From Antennarius striatus (Eukaryota > Chordata > Actinopteri > Lophiiformes > Antennariidae), in contig NC_090785.1 in NCBI RefSeq assembly GCF_040054535.1, forward strand, positions 12,066,501 to 12,130,500: a stretch of 64,000 nt of DNA, in the 5' to 3' direction. The translations under genes were made by a program, and so were the position numbers. Positions 50,304 to 62,454 of this stretch are shown here, piece by piece; positions within the stretch are counted from its first letter, which is position 1, and each line of letters opens with the position of its first letter. Below the pieces are notes generated by a model. The model was not told the origin of the DNA, made no database searches, and saw only the letters and a program-made list of their open reading frames with translations.

Positions 50304-53300
50304 ATGATGACAACCAGTGAATTTCTCCAGCAAATAATCCAATATCCTGAGAAATTAAACAGTTTAGTGTGTGAAGCAAAAGAGTGTGCTTTTCAACATG
50401 GGAATATTACACGCATTAATGAGACGCCCACTTCATCAGAGGTAAAGGCACACAGTCACATCTGTCAAATTTGTTTTTGCTCCATAGTTTCTTTTAAAGT
50501 CTGGCATGAAATTTAAATTTCCATAAAAACCTTGGGTTTCAAAACTCAAATGTTTACAACAAAACATATCAGTGCAGGACTGACGCCATTGCCTATTCAT
50601 TTATGATACTGTTATCTCTCCAGAGATAGGGAAAACAGTGGAAATAAGACTTTGAGTCTAAGAGAGGTTCTGTTTGAGGTTCTGTGCACTTTGGAGTTGG
50701 TGTTCGACAGGGAAGCATAGATGCAATACACTGGGATAAATCTACCAAGATGGCATATTCTACTTTACAGGCTGACTGTGGTCCCTGACTAATCTAAGTA
50801 CTGGTAGTCCTCAAGATTACGAAGAACTGATTTATGAACATTTGTAGACACGAACAACCACACACTATCATGTTTGACTACTGTAGTTACCCTTTCTGCT
50901 GCATCCCACGCCAAGCAGAGTGACATTAACACACCATAGATTAAATTAAGATTTCAAGTCATGTCAAAATAACTCGGCAAATATCAGCCCAAGTGAACAA
51001 TTTCCTCTGATGTTAGACTTCAAGTGGTCTTTCCGACTTTCGTCTTTCATCTGCAGCGGTTTGTCCTTTTATGCACATTTCTGTGAACTTCTGAACGGGA
51101 AACAAACCCACAATGTACTTATGTGAATGGAGACGTACACCGATATTGAGACTGTAGACAATTTAGGTCAGGCTGACAGTTTGAGACACCAATCTAGAAT
51201 GCAGACTACCTGTAAGAAAATTCTGTCACAACCTGCTGCTAGTTCACTTTTCTTTCTTAAAATATTGAAGAGGTTGTTCCTCTGTAGGAGCTATAAGATG
51301 TAGGTGTGTGTGTGTGTGACCTACAACTTCTACTGGACCTTTCTCTGCTTAGAGATGTGGAAGGTGACTGGGTCAGCTCTGGAGTGCACCTGCAAGCCAG
51401 ATAGTCTTTATAGAACTCTAAAGCTACAGATCCTAATTGCTACTGGCTCAATCAATAGTAGCGCAAGTTTATTCTGCTCTTGGTAAAACTGCACCGCAAG
51501 AAACGGTTTGGCAAACTTTACAGCAGAATTTGTGAATGACATTCATCATCTGTTGTGTTTTTAGGCTGTGACCTACCTTCCATTCACACTTTTCCCTTCT
51601 CCAATGCCAAAAGCCATCATCCTTCAGGCCCTGGCAGTGCAAACTCATTTTAACATACTGGTGGACAAGATCAGCCAGGATCCAGACTTTCTGGAAGAGG
51701 CACTTGCAGGGTACAAGAAGATTCATCATGCTGATTATGAGAAAATTCTGTTTAGGAGAGAACGAAATTCAACAATGCTTCACCACAACAATGTAACGTT
51801 TGATGATTCCCTTTCACGTCACAGGACTATTCAGGTGGATGATTTCACAGCCAACTTATTTGATATATACAAACAAATTCAGCAGGAAGGTTTGACACAG
51901 GTAAGAACATGATTTAAATTGTTAGATAATTTAAATTGTATAGACAAGCTGACCTTGAAACAGTATATTTGCTGAAGATAGATTCTTGTGGCTGCTAGTC
52001 TGTGTATCCCTTTGTTACCAGTTTGTCATTGTCCTGTTACTGTATTTAGTTCCTGTGATTCCTCCTGATAGCTCATCTGTGTTGCCATGTTTTTGCCCAT
52101 GTCCTCTCCTTGAGCTTTGTAATAAGTAATCTGCGATTTTTGTTCATTTGATTTTGGACTATGTACAATTCATTCATTCTTAGGATTTATAAAATGAAAT
52201 GAAATTTTGTTTCTTTTATTAAGTTTTTTGTGTTTACTATTGAACTGCACTTATGTCTCCGTCCCCTATTTGTGTTTGGAACCCATTTTCGTATTGCTGT
52301 CCATGTTGGTCCCTGCATACAGGAGACTCTGTTAAATTGCTACACGCACTCCTCAAAAGTTCAGGAGAACTTATTGAGATGTCTTGATAAACCACTGATA
52401 CTGAGTTTTCAACCAGCATGGCTTAGAGGTGTTTTTTTTAAATTTAAATTTCCTAGCTGTTTGTCTCAAGGAAAAGCAAGGGAACAATTTAAAAAATCCA
52501 TTCCTGGCCTATCCCCAAGTTGGAGACCTACGAGACATCCTGGATAGCCAGCCAGCTCTGTCTGCTCCAGCCTGTCTGTGAGCTTACATTCTGCCCAGTT
52601 AGTGGAGAACTTGCTGATTACACCTTCTCTTGACTAGTGCCACAATATACGTACTGTGCAACATGTATGTGCAAGTTATTCTGCATTACTAAAATGTCTG
52701 TTTGCAATGTACTGGAAACAAGTACGGAGTATCTCCCCGCCTCATGCCCATAAGTCCGCTGGGATAGGCTCCAGCAACCCCTGTGACCCACAAAAGCGGA
52801 GGAAGCAGTATGGATGATGAATGGATGAATGAATGAAATGTCATGTTATTCAGGGAAGCTCATAGCTCACTGATGAATGCTAAATAAACTAAAAGATAAA
52901 CACAGATTTACGTGAGTATCATCAATCAATTATCACCATGTTCATTTGCTGTTACATAAGCTGATTCCTGCACTTGAGTATGCAGTAGTTGATCATGTGA
53001 GTGAAGTTGGAATTTCTGAATAGTGTATATTTTCAGTCAATCGCCGTGGGTCTGAACCGTATTGACTACATGGTGGACCACAGGGAGGATGGACCTTCAC
53101 CCCTGAAACAAGTAGAGATAAACACTATTGCTGCTGGTGGTTTATATGTGTCCGACTGTCTCCCTGTAGTGCACAGGTACTTGAGAACATTTAACACTCT
53201 TTTTCCTCAGTTTAACAAATGAATGGGATGTTTAGCAAGTTCCCAGAAGAATAGAAATATTGTGTCATACATTCTAATTTAAAATAGTTGATCATGCTCA

Positions 53301-56300
53301 TGGCACATTTTGTAAAATGTAATTTTTAGTTTTGGGAAAAGTGAGGGTGTCTCTGATTTTTCAGGCACATTTTGAGATCAGCTGGTCTTTTGGAAGAGAG
53401 CAAGTATGTCCAGGATAGAAACAATTCTCCTGGAATGTGTGCCGCACTTGCCAAGGGCTGGGAACTCTATGGCCAACAGAAGTAAGTGCGGTCATAATGG
53501 GCGTCAAAATAATAAATAATCAGCAGGGTTGGGTTAACTTTGATATGATAATGATATGATTTCTGGAACCCATAACTGGTAGCTAATTATAACCTCTTTC
53601 AGTATGTTACAGTATTAGTAGTAACTAAAAATAGTAATATGTGAAAATGTAGAACTAACTGAAAGGGGGAGATATACTGTATTGCCCTGTCTACCCTTCC
53701 TTGTCCAGAATAAAATAATCTCAGCCTTGAAGATATACTGTACATTATTTGACTTGGCCAAGCAAGACATGTTACCGGTATTGTTTTGTATGTTTGCATA
53801 TTGGTCTATTTGCAGAATTACTCAAAAACTACACTCAGACTTTAATGAAACCGAGAAGAATGGTTGGGTGTGTGATAAGGAAATTATGTGTGTAATCAGT
53901 TTGAATAAAAATCTAATGTTTTTACATTTCAAGATAAAGCTGGAGGTTTTATCTTTTTTAGTTGGACAGTAAGGAGGGGGAGACTGATCTACACAGGTTG
54001 GCAAGACAAAGAGACATACAGTAGATGGGAAGGACGTGCAGCAGGTTAGGGTGGTTAAGAGGAGGTTTATGGATTTAGTGAAAGAGGATATGAAGGTAGT
54101 TGGTGTGAGAAAAGAGGATACAGACAATGGGGTTAGATGGGGGCAATTGATTCGCTGTGGCGACCCCTGAAGGGAAAAGCTGAAAAGAAAAGAAGATTCT
54201 TGATCTTGTAGAAATTTAAACGCGTTCTTCTTGACCATACACTCTTCTTCTTCTTCTTTTTCTTTCGGCTTTTCCCTTCAGGGGTCGCCACAGCGAATCA
54301 ATTGCCTCCATCTAGCCCTGTCCTTTGAATCCTCTTCTCTCACAGCAGGTACCTTCATGTCTTCCCTCATTACATCCATGAACCTCCTCTTTGGTCTTCC
54401 TCTAGGCCTCCTGCCTGGCAGTTCAAAACTCAGCATCCTTCTACCAATATATTCACTGTCTCTCCTCTGGACATGTCCAAACCATCTCAGTCTGGCCTCT
54501 CTGACTTTATCTCCAAAACTTTTAAAATGTGCTGTCCCTCTGATGTACTCATTCCTGATCCTATCCTTCCTGGTCACTCCCAAAGAGAACCTCAGCATCT
54601 TCATCTCTGCTACCTCCAGCTCTGCCTCCTGTCTTTTCCTCAGTGACACTGTCTCTAGACCAAACAACATCGCTGGTCTCACCACAGTTTTGTACACCTT
54701 TCCTTTCATTTTAGCTGAAACTCTTCTATCACACATCACACCTGACACTTTCCTCCACCCATTCCATCCTGCCTGTACACGCTTCTTCACCTCTTTTCCA
54801 CACTCTCCATTGCTCTGGACTGTTGACCCTAAATACTTAAAATCCTCCACCTTCTTGATCTCTTCTCCCTGTAACCTCACTCTTCCACTTGGGTCCTTCT
54901 CATTCACACACATGTATTCTGTCTTACTACGGCTAAACTTCATTCCTCTCCTTTCCAGGACAAACCTCCACCTCTCTAGCTTCTCCTCCACCTGTTCCCT
55001 GCTCTCACTGCAGATCACAATGTCATCTGCAAACATCATAGTCCATGGAGATTCCTGTCTAACCTCGTCTGTCAGCCTGTCCATCACCATAGCAAACAAG
55101 AAGGGGCTCAGAGCTGATCCCTGACACAGTCCCACCTCCACCTTGAACTCCTCTGTCACACCTACCACACCTCACCACTGTCTTACAGTCCTCATGCATG
55201 TCCTGCACTGCTCTAACATCTCTGCCACTCCAGACTTCCTCATACAATACCACAGTTCCTCTCTAGGCACCCTGTCATAAGCTTTCTCCAGATCTACAAA
55301 AACACAATGCAGCTCCCTCTGGCCTTCTCTGTACTTCTCTATCAACCTCCTCAAAGCAAATACTGCATCTGTAGTACTCTTTTTTGGCATGAAACCATAC
55401 TGCTGCTCACAAATGTTCACTTCTGCCCTTAGTCTAGCTTCCACTACTCTTTCCCATAACTTCATTGTATGGCTCATCAGCTTTATTCCTCTGTAGTTGC
55501 CACAACTCTGCACATCTCCCTTGTTCTTAAAAATGGGCACCAGCACTCTTCTCCTCCATTCCTCAGGCATCTTCTCACTATCTAAGATCCTGTTGAACAA
55601 CCCAGTCAGAAACTCTACTGCCACCTCTCCTAGACACTTCCAAACCTCTACAGGTATATCATCGGGACCGACTGCCTTTCCACTCTTCATCCTCTTCAGT
55701 GCCCTCCTCACTTCATCTGCACTAATCTTTGCTACATCCTGGTCCACAACAGTCACCTCTTCTAGTCTTTGTTCTCTCTCATTTTCCACGTTCATCAACT
55801 CTTCAAAGTACTCTTTCCATCCACCCATCACACTACTGGCACCTGTCAATAGGCTTCCATCCCTATCCTTAATCACCCTAACCTGCTGCACGTCCTTCCA
55901 TCTCTATCTCTCTGTCTTGCCAACCTGTATAGATCAGTCTCTCCCTCCTTGCTGTCCAACCTAGCATACAAGTCATCATAAGCTTCTTGTTTGGCCTTTG
56001 CTACCTCTACCGTCACCTTACGCTGCATCTCCCTGTACTCCTGTCTGCTCTCCTCAGTCCTCTGTTTCCCACTTCCTCTTAGCTAACCTCTGTCTCTGTA
56101 TACACTCCTGTACCTCCTCATTCCACCACCAAGTCTCCTTATCTACTTTCCTTCCAGATGACACACCAAGTACTCTCTTACCTGTCTCCCTGATCACATT
56201 AGCTATTGTTTTCCAGTCATCTGGAAGCACCTCCTTGCCACTTGTCTCAACTCCTTCCTAAAAGTCATGCAACACTCTTCCTTTTTCAGCTTCCACCATT

Positions 56301-59300
56301 TCGTTTTCTGCTCTGCCTTTGCCCTCTTCATCTTCCTCACCACCAGAGTCATCCTAGACACCACCATCCTATGCTGTTTGGCTACACTCTCGCCTACCAC
56401 TACTTTGCAGTCACTGATCTCCTTCAGATAACACCATCTACACAAGATGTAGTCTACCTGTGTGCTCCTACCTCCGCTCTCATAGGTCACCCTATGTTCC
56501 TGCCTCTTCTGGAAGAAAGTATTCACTATAGCCATTTCCATCCTTTTTGCAAATTCAACTACCATCTGTCCTTCTGCGTTCCTCTCCTGGATACCAAACC
56601 TGCCCATCACCTCCTCATCACTTCTGTTTCCTGCACCAACGTGTCCATTGAAGTCTGCACCAATGACAACTCTCTCACTTCTCGGTATGCTCTACATTAC
56701 TTCAGCAAAGTCCAGCCAGAACTTCTCCTTCACCTCCAGCTCGCATTCTACCTGTGGAGCATACCCACTAACGACATTGAACATCACACCTTCGATTTGT
56801 AGCTTCAGACTCATCACTCTATCTGACACTCTTTTTACCTCCAGGACATTCCTAACAAACTCCTCCTTCAAGATAACTCCTACTCCATTTTTCCCCTATC
56901 TACACCATGATAGAACAACTTGAACCCTGCTCCTAAACTTCTAGCCTTGCTACCTTTCCACCTGGTCCCCTGGACACACAGTATGTCTACCTTCCTTCTC
57001 TGCATCATGTCAACCAACTCTAGCTTTTCCTGTCATAGTTCCAAAATTCAATGTCCCTACTCTCAGTCCTACACTCTTGGCGTTCCTCTCCTCTCTCTTC
57101 CTACGAACACACTTTCCTCCTCTCTTTGTTCAACTGACAGTCGTTCAATTTCCACCGGCACCCTGTAGGTCAACAGCACCGATGGCGGTTATTGTTAACT
57201 CAGGCATCGACCGATCCGATATGGAAGTCATAGGTTTGATTCGCGTGTTTGATTTGGCAAAAGTTTTACGTCGAACACCCTTCCTGATGCAACCCTCTGT
57301 ATTTATCCGGGCTTGGGACAGGTGCAATAAGACACTGGCTTGTGTCCTATTGTGGCTACATTGTACAAGATCAAGGAGAAAATTGCCATTAGTGAACTAT
57401 CATTAAAATAATAATTCCAAATGATTTGAAATTCTGAGGAATTTTCATGGCGAAGGGGTTGTGTAATGACGCTCAAACCATCATGTGAAAATAATTCTCA
57501 GGTACAGTCATAAGTACGTTAGTGATGTCTACAGATATGAAAATCATTATACAAAGAAACTATCTTTGTATAACGATTATTGTCTGAACATACAACTCTA
57601 AAACATTAATTTTAGTTTTTGTGAGGAAAGATATTTGTTGATAAAGTTTTTCACCAAATGATGAAAAATTAATAAATAAGAAATTTTCTCCGCAGAGCCG
57701 TAATCCTCTTCCTGGTCGAGAGTCATGCACAGATCAACAAACTCAATCACCGTGTAATGGAGAAAAATCTCTGGGACAGGTAATACAAAAAAAATTTCAA
57801 CCCTGACTTAGAAGGACTGATACTTATTGGAGATTAGGAGATATATAGCATAAGAACTGAAAGTTGGAGTCCATGAATCTACAACATTTTCTGAAAGTCA
57901 TAAAGTTTGATTGTGTGTACTTGGGTGTTAATATTTCAGTCTGATCCATAGCCACATTCACACTTTTGGCCTGGTTTCTTCTAAGAAGAATTTCAGTTTT
58001 ATCTTTGTGGACAAAATTATTACACCTCCCAATTGTTGATTTGTTCTGTGGAATTTATTCTGCTCTTGTATGTGATTACGTTCTAGTCTGTTTGTATGGT
58101 TGGGAAAATGTACATGGTCAAATAATGTTCATTCTTTCATCCATTCATTCATTGTAATGGCTTCCTCCACTGTTGTGGGTTGTGGGATTGCTGGAGCCTA
58201 TTACAGCGGACTTCAGGCGTAAGGCAGGGTATGCTTGGGGCGCAACACCAGTGCACTGCAGATCAAATAATGCTTTGATATAATCTTAGATCATGCATGT
58301 GTTGACAAGAACTAACCCCAGAATAAAGCACACACATTTTATTTTAGCAGCAACCATGGTGTGGGATTAAGGGCACTTTAAGATGTAGATTGCATATGCC
58401 AGGGGTTGAATGACTAACCCATGTAACCAATCCATCTGGAAAAATTTTTCTCTTTATGCGTAGGAATATTCCTGTTATCCGCAGAAAATTTGAGGATGTG
58501 TACAGGAGAGGATCTCTTCATGATGACAGAAGATTTTTTATGTCAGTATAAATTTATTTGTAATAACTGAATAATATGGTCCTTTATTCATCCCGCTATG
58601 GGGAAATTCACAAATAGTAAAAAGTTGATAGCATTCTTTGATTTATTAATTCTTAATAAAGTGACTGTCCTAAAATGTTAAACTAATTTCATAGCAGAAA
58701 CAAATATTAAGTTTAATTTGTTTTAGGGGGTATGATTTTTTTTTTGTAGCTGTTTTGGAATGCATCATACTCAATTCTACATTCCTGGGTGAATGAAAAT
58801 TGTCAAAAATATTGCCTTCTAGATATCAAAAGAAAAGACTTATGGCTTCTAATTAATCAAGATCTACTAGTCATTTTAACTAATGCTTCCTTTGTTTAAT
58901 ATTGTTTATTTATTCATTTAGTCTTTTTTGTTATTTAGTCATTTTTGGTTGTCTTGTTTTTTGTATATGCCGTGTTTATGCTAAGTTACATTAAAGTTAA
59001 CTTCATCATTAAATGTAACCAACAGAGATGGCCAGGAGGTGGCTGTTGTGTACTACCGCTATGGCTACATGCCAAATAACTATACTGAAGAGGTAAGAAA
59101 ATAATAATCCTTTGTTTAAATTTTGTCTTATATTTACTGCATCTATTTTTTTTACCCACAATGAAACATCAATGTTGTTTCATCAACAACAAATAAGATG
59201 ACAGTACAGGAAGTTATGATAAAGTGCCTGGTAAATACAAAGGGGCAAAAGGTATTTTCTTCTCATGGAAATGCTAAGAAAAAAGAATGTCTCCAGTTAT

Positions 59301-62300
59301 TAATCATTTCTAAAACAATTCCTGTATGTTTTAGTCTTGGGATGCTCGTCTTATGATGGAGCGCTCTCTGGCTGTGAAATGTCCTGACATTGGCACCCAC
59401 CTGGCTGGAACCAAGAAGGTCCAACAGGTACTTGCCAGACCTGGAGTTTTGGAAAGATTCTTTCCAGATCAGCCTCAAGTAGTGGAGCAGATAAGAGCCA
59501 CCTTTGTTGGCCTCTACACTCTTGACATGGTGAGAAAAATGACAGAATCTGCAAGTTGCTCCAATGGTTTTATATTTGAATTTGTGTCTAATGATATCTT
59601 AGACAGCACTGAGTGTCAAACTGTTTCATTGTAATGATGTAACAATCAGTTTTCCTTCCTTGTTTTGTTCTCATTGTCTTTAGGGCCCAGAGGGTGACAA
59701 AACCGTAGAGATGGCTTTGGCAGCTCCAGAACGGTTTGTGTTGAAGCCTCAGAGGGAGGGAGGAGGTACTGTATCTATGAATACATATCCATGCAGAATT
59801 TCCTGAAACCATTGTCATACTGATCACCATTTCTTGAACCACAATAATTACAAATGTCTAGAACTCAGTGTATGCCACAGATAAGAGTTGTGTATCAAGT
59901 TACAAGTATCTTGAATGTGCATGTCATGATGGCAGTCTTGAGAAAGTTTTGGCCAAATGACACAACTTTCTTGTCAAAAATGTTAATGTTTTTTAAGTGT
60001 TGCAACTATTTTTTTTTCATGTGTAATCCTACTACGCAGCACACGCACTTCTTGCACAAAGTGATTATCCTTTACAGAGTTCTTATAATGGACCACAGCA
60101 CATAAAGACAGCATAGAGTTTAAAAGTTAACGATGAAGGACTTTTTAATGCATTTGAGCCATAAACATGACTCAAAGAGATCCAAATAAACATGCAGAAT
60201 CCTCCATGCTTCATTACAGCATATGCCATTTTTTTAGGTAACAACATCTATGGATCAGCGATTTCTGAGGTCTTACAAAGACTGAAGGACAGTCCAGAGA
60301 GGATGGCCTACATTCTCATGGATAAGATCCAACCCTTCATTGTAAAAAATATCCTGCTGAAACGCAGTGCCCCTCTCCAAATCAGCGACTGTGTCAGTGA
60401 ACTGGGAGTATTGGGAGCATATGTCAGGTATGTATTTCATATTCATCTTATGTATCTGTGCCGGCAAAAGGTATTTTATTTTCAAATGATCTTCTTACTC
60501 AGTTACATTGTTATGAATACAATATCTTAGTAATTCCTTTTGACATTTCAAATTCCTCCTTGGCTAAAGAATTACATATTTTTACATGTAATTTAAGACC
60601 TATCCTGGCTGTCCGAGACAAGCAGCTGCACGTAGAAGCAGGGCTACAGCAAACAGACAATTTACAACTTGCACTGCTTCTTATCATTTTGATTGTGGAT
60701 CAACCATGAGCTATGTGTCTTATACAAAACCACCTCAGCTACCTCCGAATCCACTCAGTGTGAAGGAGCAGCGGTTTTATTCCAAGTTCCTCCGTGATGA
60801 CTGAGCCTCTCACCCCATCTCTAATACTGCGCCAAACCACCCTCCTGAGGAAACTCATTTTGACTGCTTGTTTGGGACATTGTCTTTTCGGTCATGACCA
60901 TAGGTTAGAGTAGGAAAGTAGACTGACAGGTAAGTCAAGAGCTTCGTCTTTTGGCTTAGCTCCTTCTTCACCATGAGAGACCTACACAAGGACTGCAGCA
61001 ATACAGCAGCTGCATCAATCTCTCTGTCAGTCTCACACTCCATCCGTCCCTCTCTCTTAAACAGATGATGGATGGATGGACAGATAGACAAATAGACAGA
61101 TAGTTTATTAATCCCAGAGGAAATTGAATATATCCACTGCTCATATATATTCATACATATTCCACAGACAGCACAGCAGACATAAATGCACATAAATAAA
61201 TACTAGACACTAGATAAACATGCAAAGAGAAAAACATCTACTCTACTAAACGCAGACAGAGAAAAACATGGAAAATACAGACCATATACTACACTACCGA
61301 ACAGTGTAAAAAAAGATTCAACTAAACAAGTAAAAGTACAAAAAGTAGAAAACTCCAGAGAGCAAGGGGGCCCACGTGGAGGGCAAGGCATATCCCTCTT
61401 AGATTGAAGAAAAGTCATTGTCCCAGTTTCAGCATAAACATCCTGGTTTTCCCACAGTGTAGCTCGACCTATCTCCTCCCCTCCATGCATCTACTTGCTG
61501 CCAAACCTTGTCAACCCCACCCTTCTACCCCTGAGAGATTTATTGTGCCTCCTAATGCCACGGGGCACAAAGGAGGACCTCAATCTCTCTGTTTAGGTAT
61601 TCAGTCTACCTCAAGGTGTTCCTCTGCTGGCAGAAAGCAGTATGCAGGGGTTTTCTCTGGTTTCGCTGGTTTTCTCCATGATTACCGTGGTTTGGAACAT
61701 GGTCCCACTTTCCAGAACTGTCTCCAGAGTCCAGGCACTGTGGATGAGTTGGTTAAGGTGTTCCATGTCCCTTTTCCTGGCTCTACCACCCCAACCCACA
61801 ATGGCATAGGACAGCACAAGACTTCAATACACATAACTCCTCCACCTGGGAGAAAGGCTCACCACTGATCCGAATAAGGTGGGCCAACTTCTCCAATCAT
61901 GGGTCAGGGAGTTCCTCTGCAACCTCCTTCAGTTCACCACCATGGCATGTACACGAACACTTCTGGATCCCAATGTGCATATGTTTCGTCTCATGTCGTT
62001 TGCAGCTGAGGGGTTGCAAACAACATTTCATATATTTCTACATTTCTCGCAAAACAGTCCAAAAGTAAAATCTCATGTTTCTCAGTGGAATTATGCAAAT
62101 TATGATACTTTACATTTTAATAGAATCTGCAGTAATTACTTTTTGCTGTCCCACAACAGAAATGACAGAAATATAATCATCTCAGCTTTAAAAATTCATA
62201 ATTATAAATTGGGATAAAAAAGCGTACACTTACCTGACTAGATATTCTTATGAGTTCATTATATTGCTCCCGTGACAAAATTCAAACCTTTTCATTTTTT

Positions 62301-62454
62301 AATTTTTATCTTTGCTTTTGTTTTCTGTAGAAATGCTAAAGACATGGTGATGAACACATGTGTGGGTCATCTGCTGAGAACCAAGAGTTCAGAACATTCA
62401 GATGGAGGCGTAACAGCAGGCGTGTCTGTATTGGACAGTCCTCTCCTGATCTGA
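50304..62454 (+). CDS. gss: Glutathione synthetase (eukaryotic GSS family), divergent
   Basis: Thirteen coding segments: 50304-50441, 51565-51710, 51825-51900, 53037-53176, 53365-53481, 57696-57779, 58464-58541, 59026-59092, 59335-59529, 59684-59765, 60238-60427 and 62331-62454, plus an optional retained piece 51711-51824. They give 478 residues when spliced (human 474). The enzyme joins gamma-glutamylcysteine and glycine with ATP in the cytosol. Kept are PTSSE, the N-R-x-D-Y substrate loop, metal ligands Glu147 and Asn149, the glycine-rich ATP loop [25 protein letters not shown] and the C-terminal AGVSVLD. Changed against human GSS are Ser149 (Ala152 here), Ser151 (Gly154), Glu214 (Gln), Gln220 (His) and Ala462 (Thr), all recalled as substrate contacts. 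It may therefore be a specialised paralogue; the frame itself is whole. The intron at 53482-57695 carries two LINEs. Confidence 0.88.
51711..51824 (+). other. 114-base, stop-free intron within gss (exitron-like)
   Basis: Removing 51711-51824 (GTACAA donor, ACGTCACAG acceptor) joins EEALAG to [14 protein letters not shown], which matches human LSSTIKQDDFTARLFDI without a gap. The removed piece is exactly 38 codons, has no stop in that frame and keeps the frame if retained. The retained peptide is polar and basic and has no counterpart in human GSS. Confidence 0.75.
53961..54197 (+). mobile_element. Internally deleted RTE-like LINE fragment
   Basis: The first 100 bases match (on the other strand) the region at about 55870-55965 of the full copy. 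The text then jumps to the extreme 3' end, encoding [24 protein letters not shown] and the stop. Thus about 1.6 kb of the middle is missing. It points toward the oppositely oriented copy that begins about 45 bases to the right. Confidence 0.75.
54240..57365 (-). mobile_element. Near full-length RTE-like LINE in a gss intron
   Basis: On the minus strand the order is a 5' leader (57365-57180), an APE-type endonuclease region (about 57000-56200, with [12 protein letters not shown]), reverse transcriptase (55891-55172: [43 protein letters not shown]; then 55168-54278: [37 protein letters not shown]) and a C-terminus ending LIRCGDP. The 3' end is a (GAA)n-like tail at about 54240-54260. The catalytic FADD box is present. 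The frame is broken at several places, including between the two reverse transcriptase parts near 55170 and in the endonuclease, so it is dead. It lies antisense to gss. The clade is judged from the C-terminal phrases and the APE domain. Confidence 0.8.
60428..62330. other. gss last intron with unresolved repeats
   Basis: A LINE/SINE-type tail (TTTATTAATCCCAGAGGAAA, about 61103-61122) and a stretch at 61370-61950 that reads like a worn non-coding or ORF remnant on the minus strand suggest an old retroelement. No conserved motif could be named. A GATG/GACA tetranucleotide-rich patch lies at about 61065-61100. Confidence 0.35.

Noticed and set aside
54231-55124. 297-codon plus-strand Ser/Leu-rich frame
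   Set aside because: Antisense shadow of the RTE-like LINE reverse transcriptase on the minus strand.
56206-56802. 198-codon plus-strand frame
   Set aside because: Antisense of the LINE endonuclease region.
61404-61868. 154-codon frame in the last gss intron
   Set aside because: No conserved motif; it lies in an intron near retroelement tail sequence, so it is more likely a chance frame in a worn repeat.
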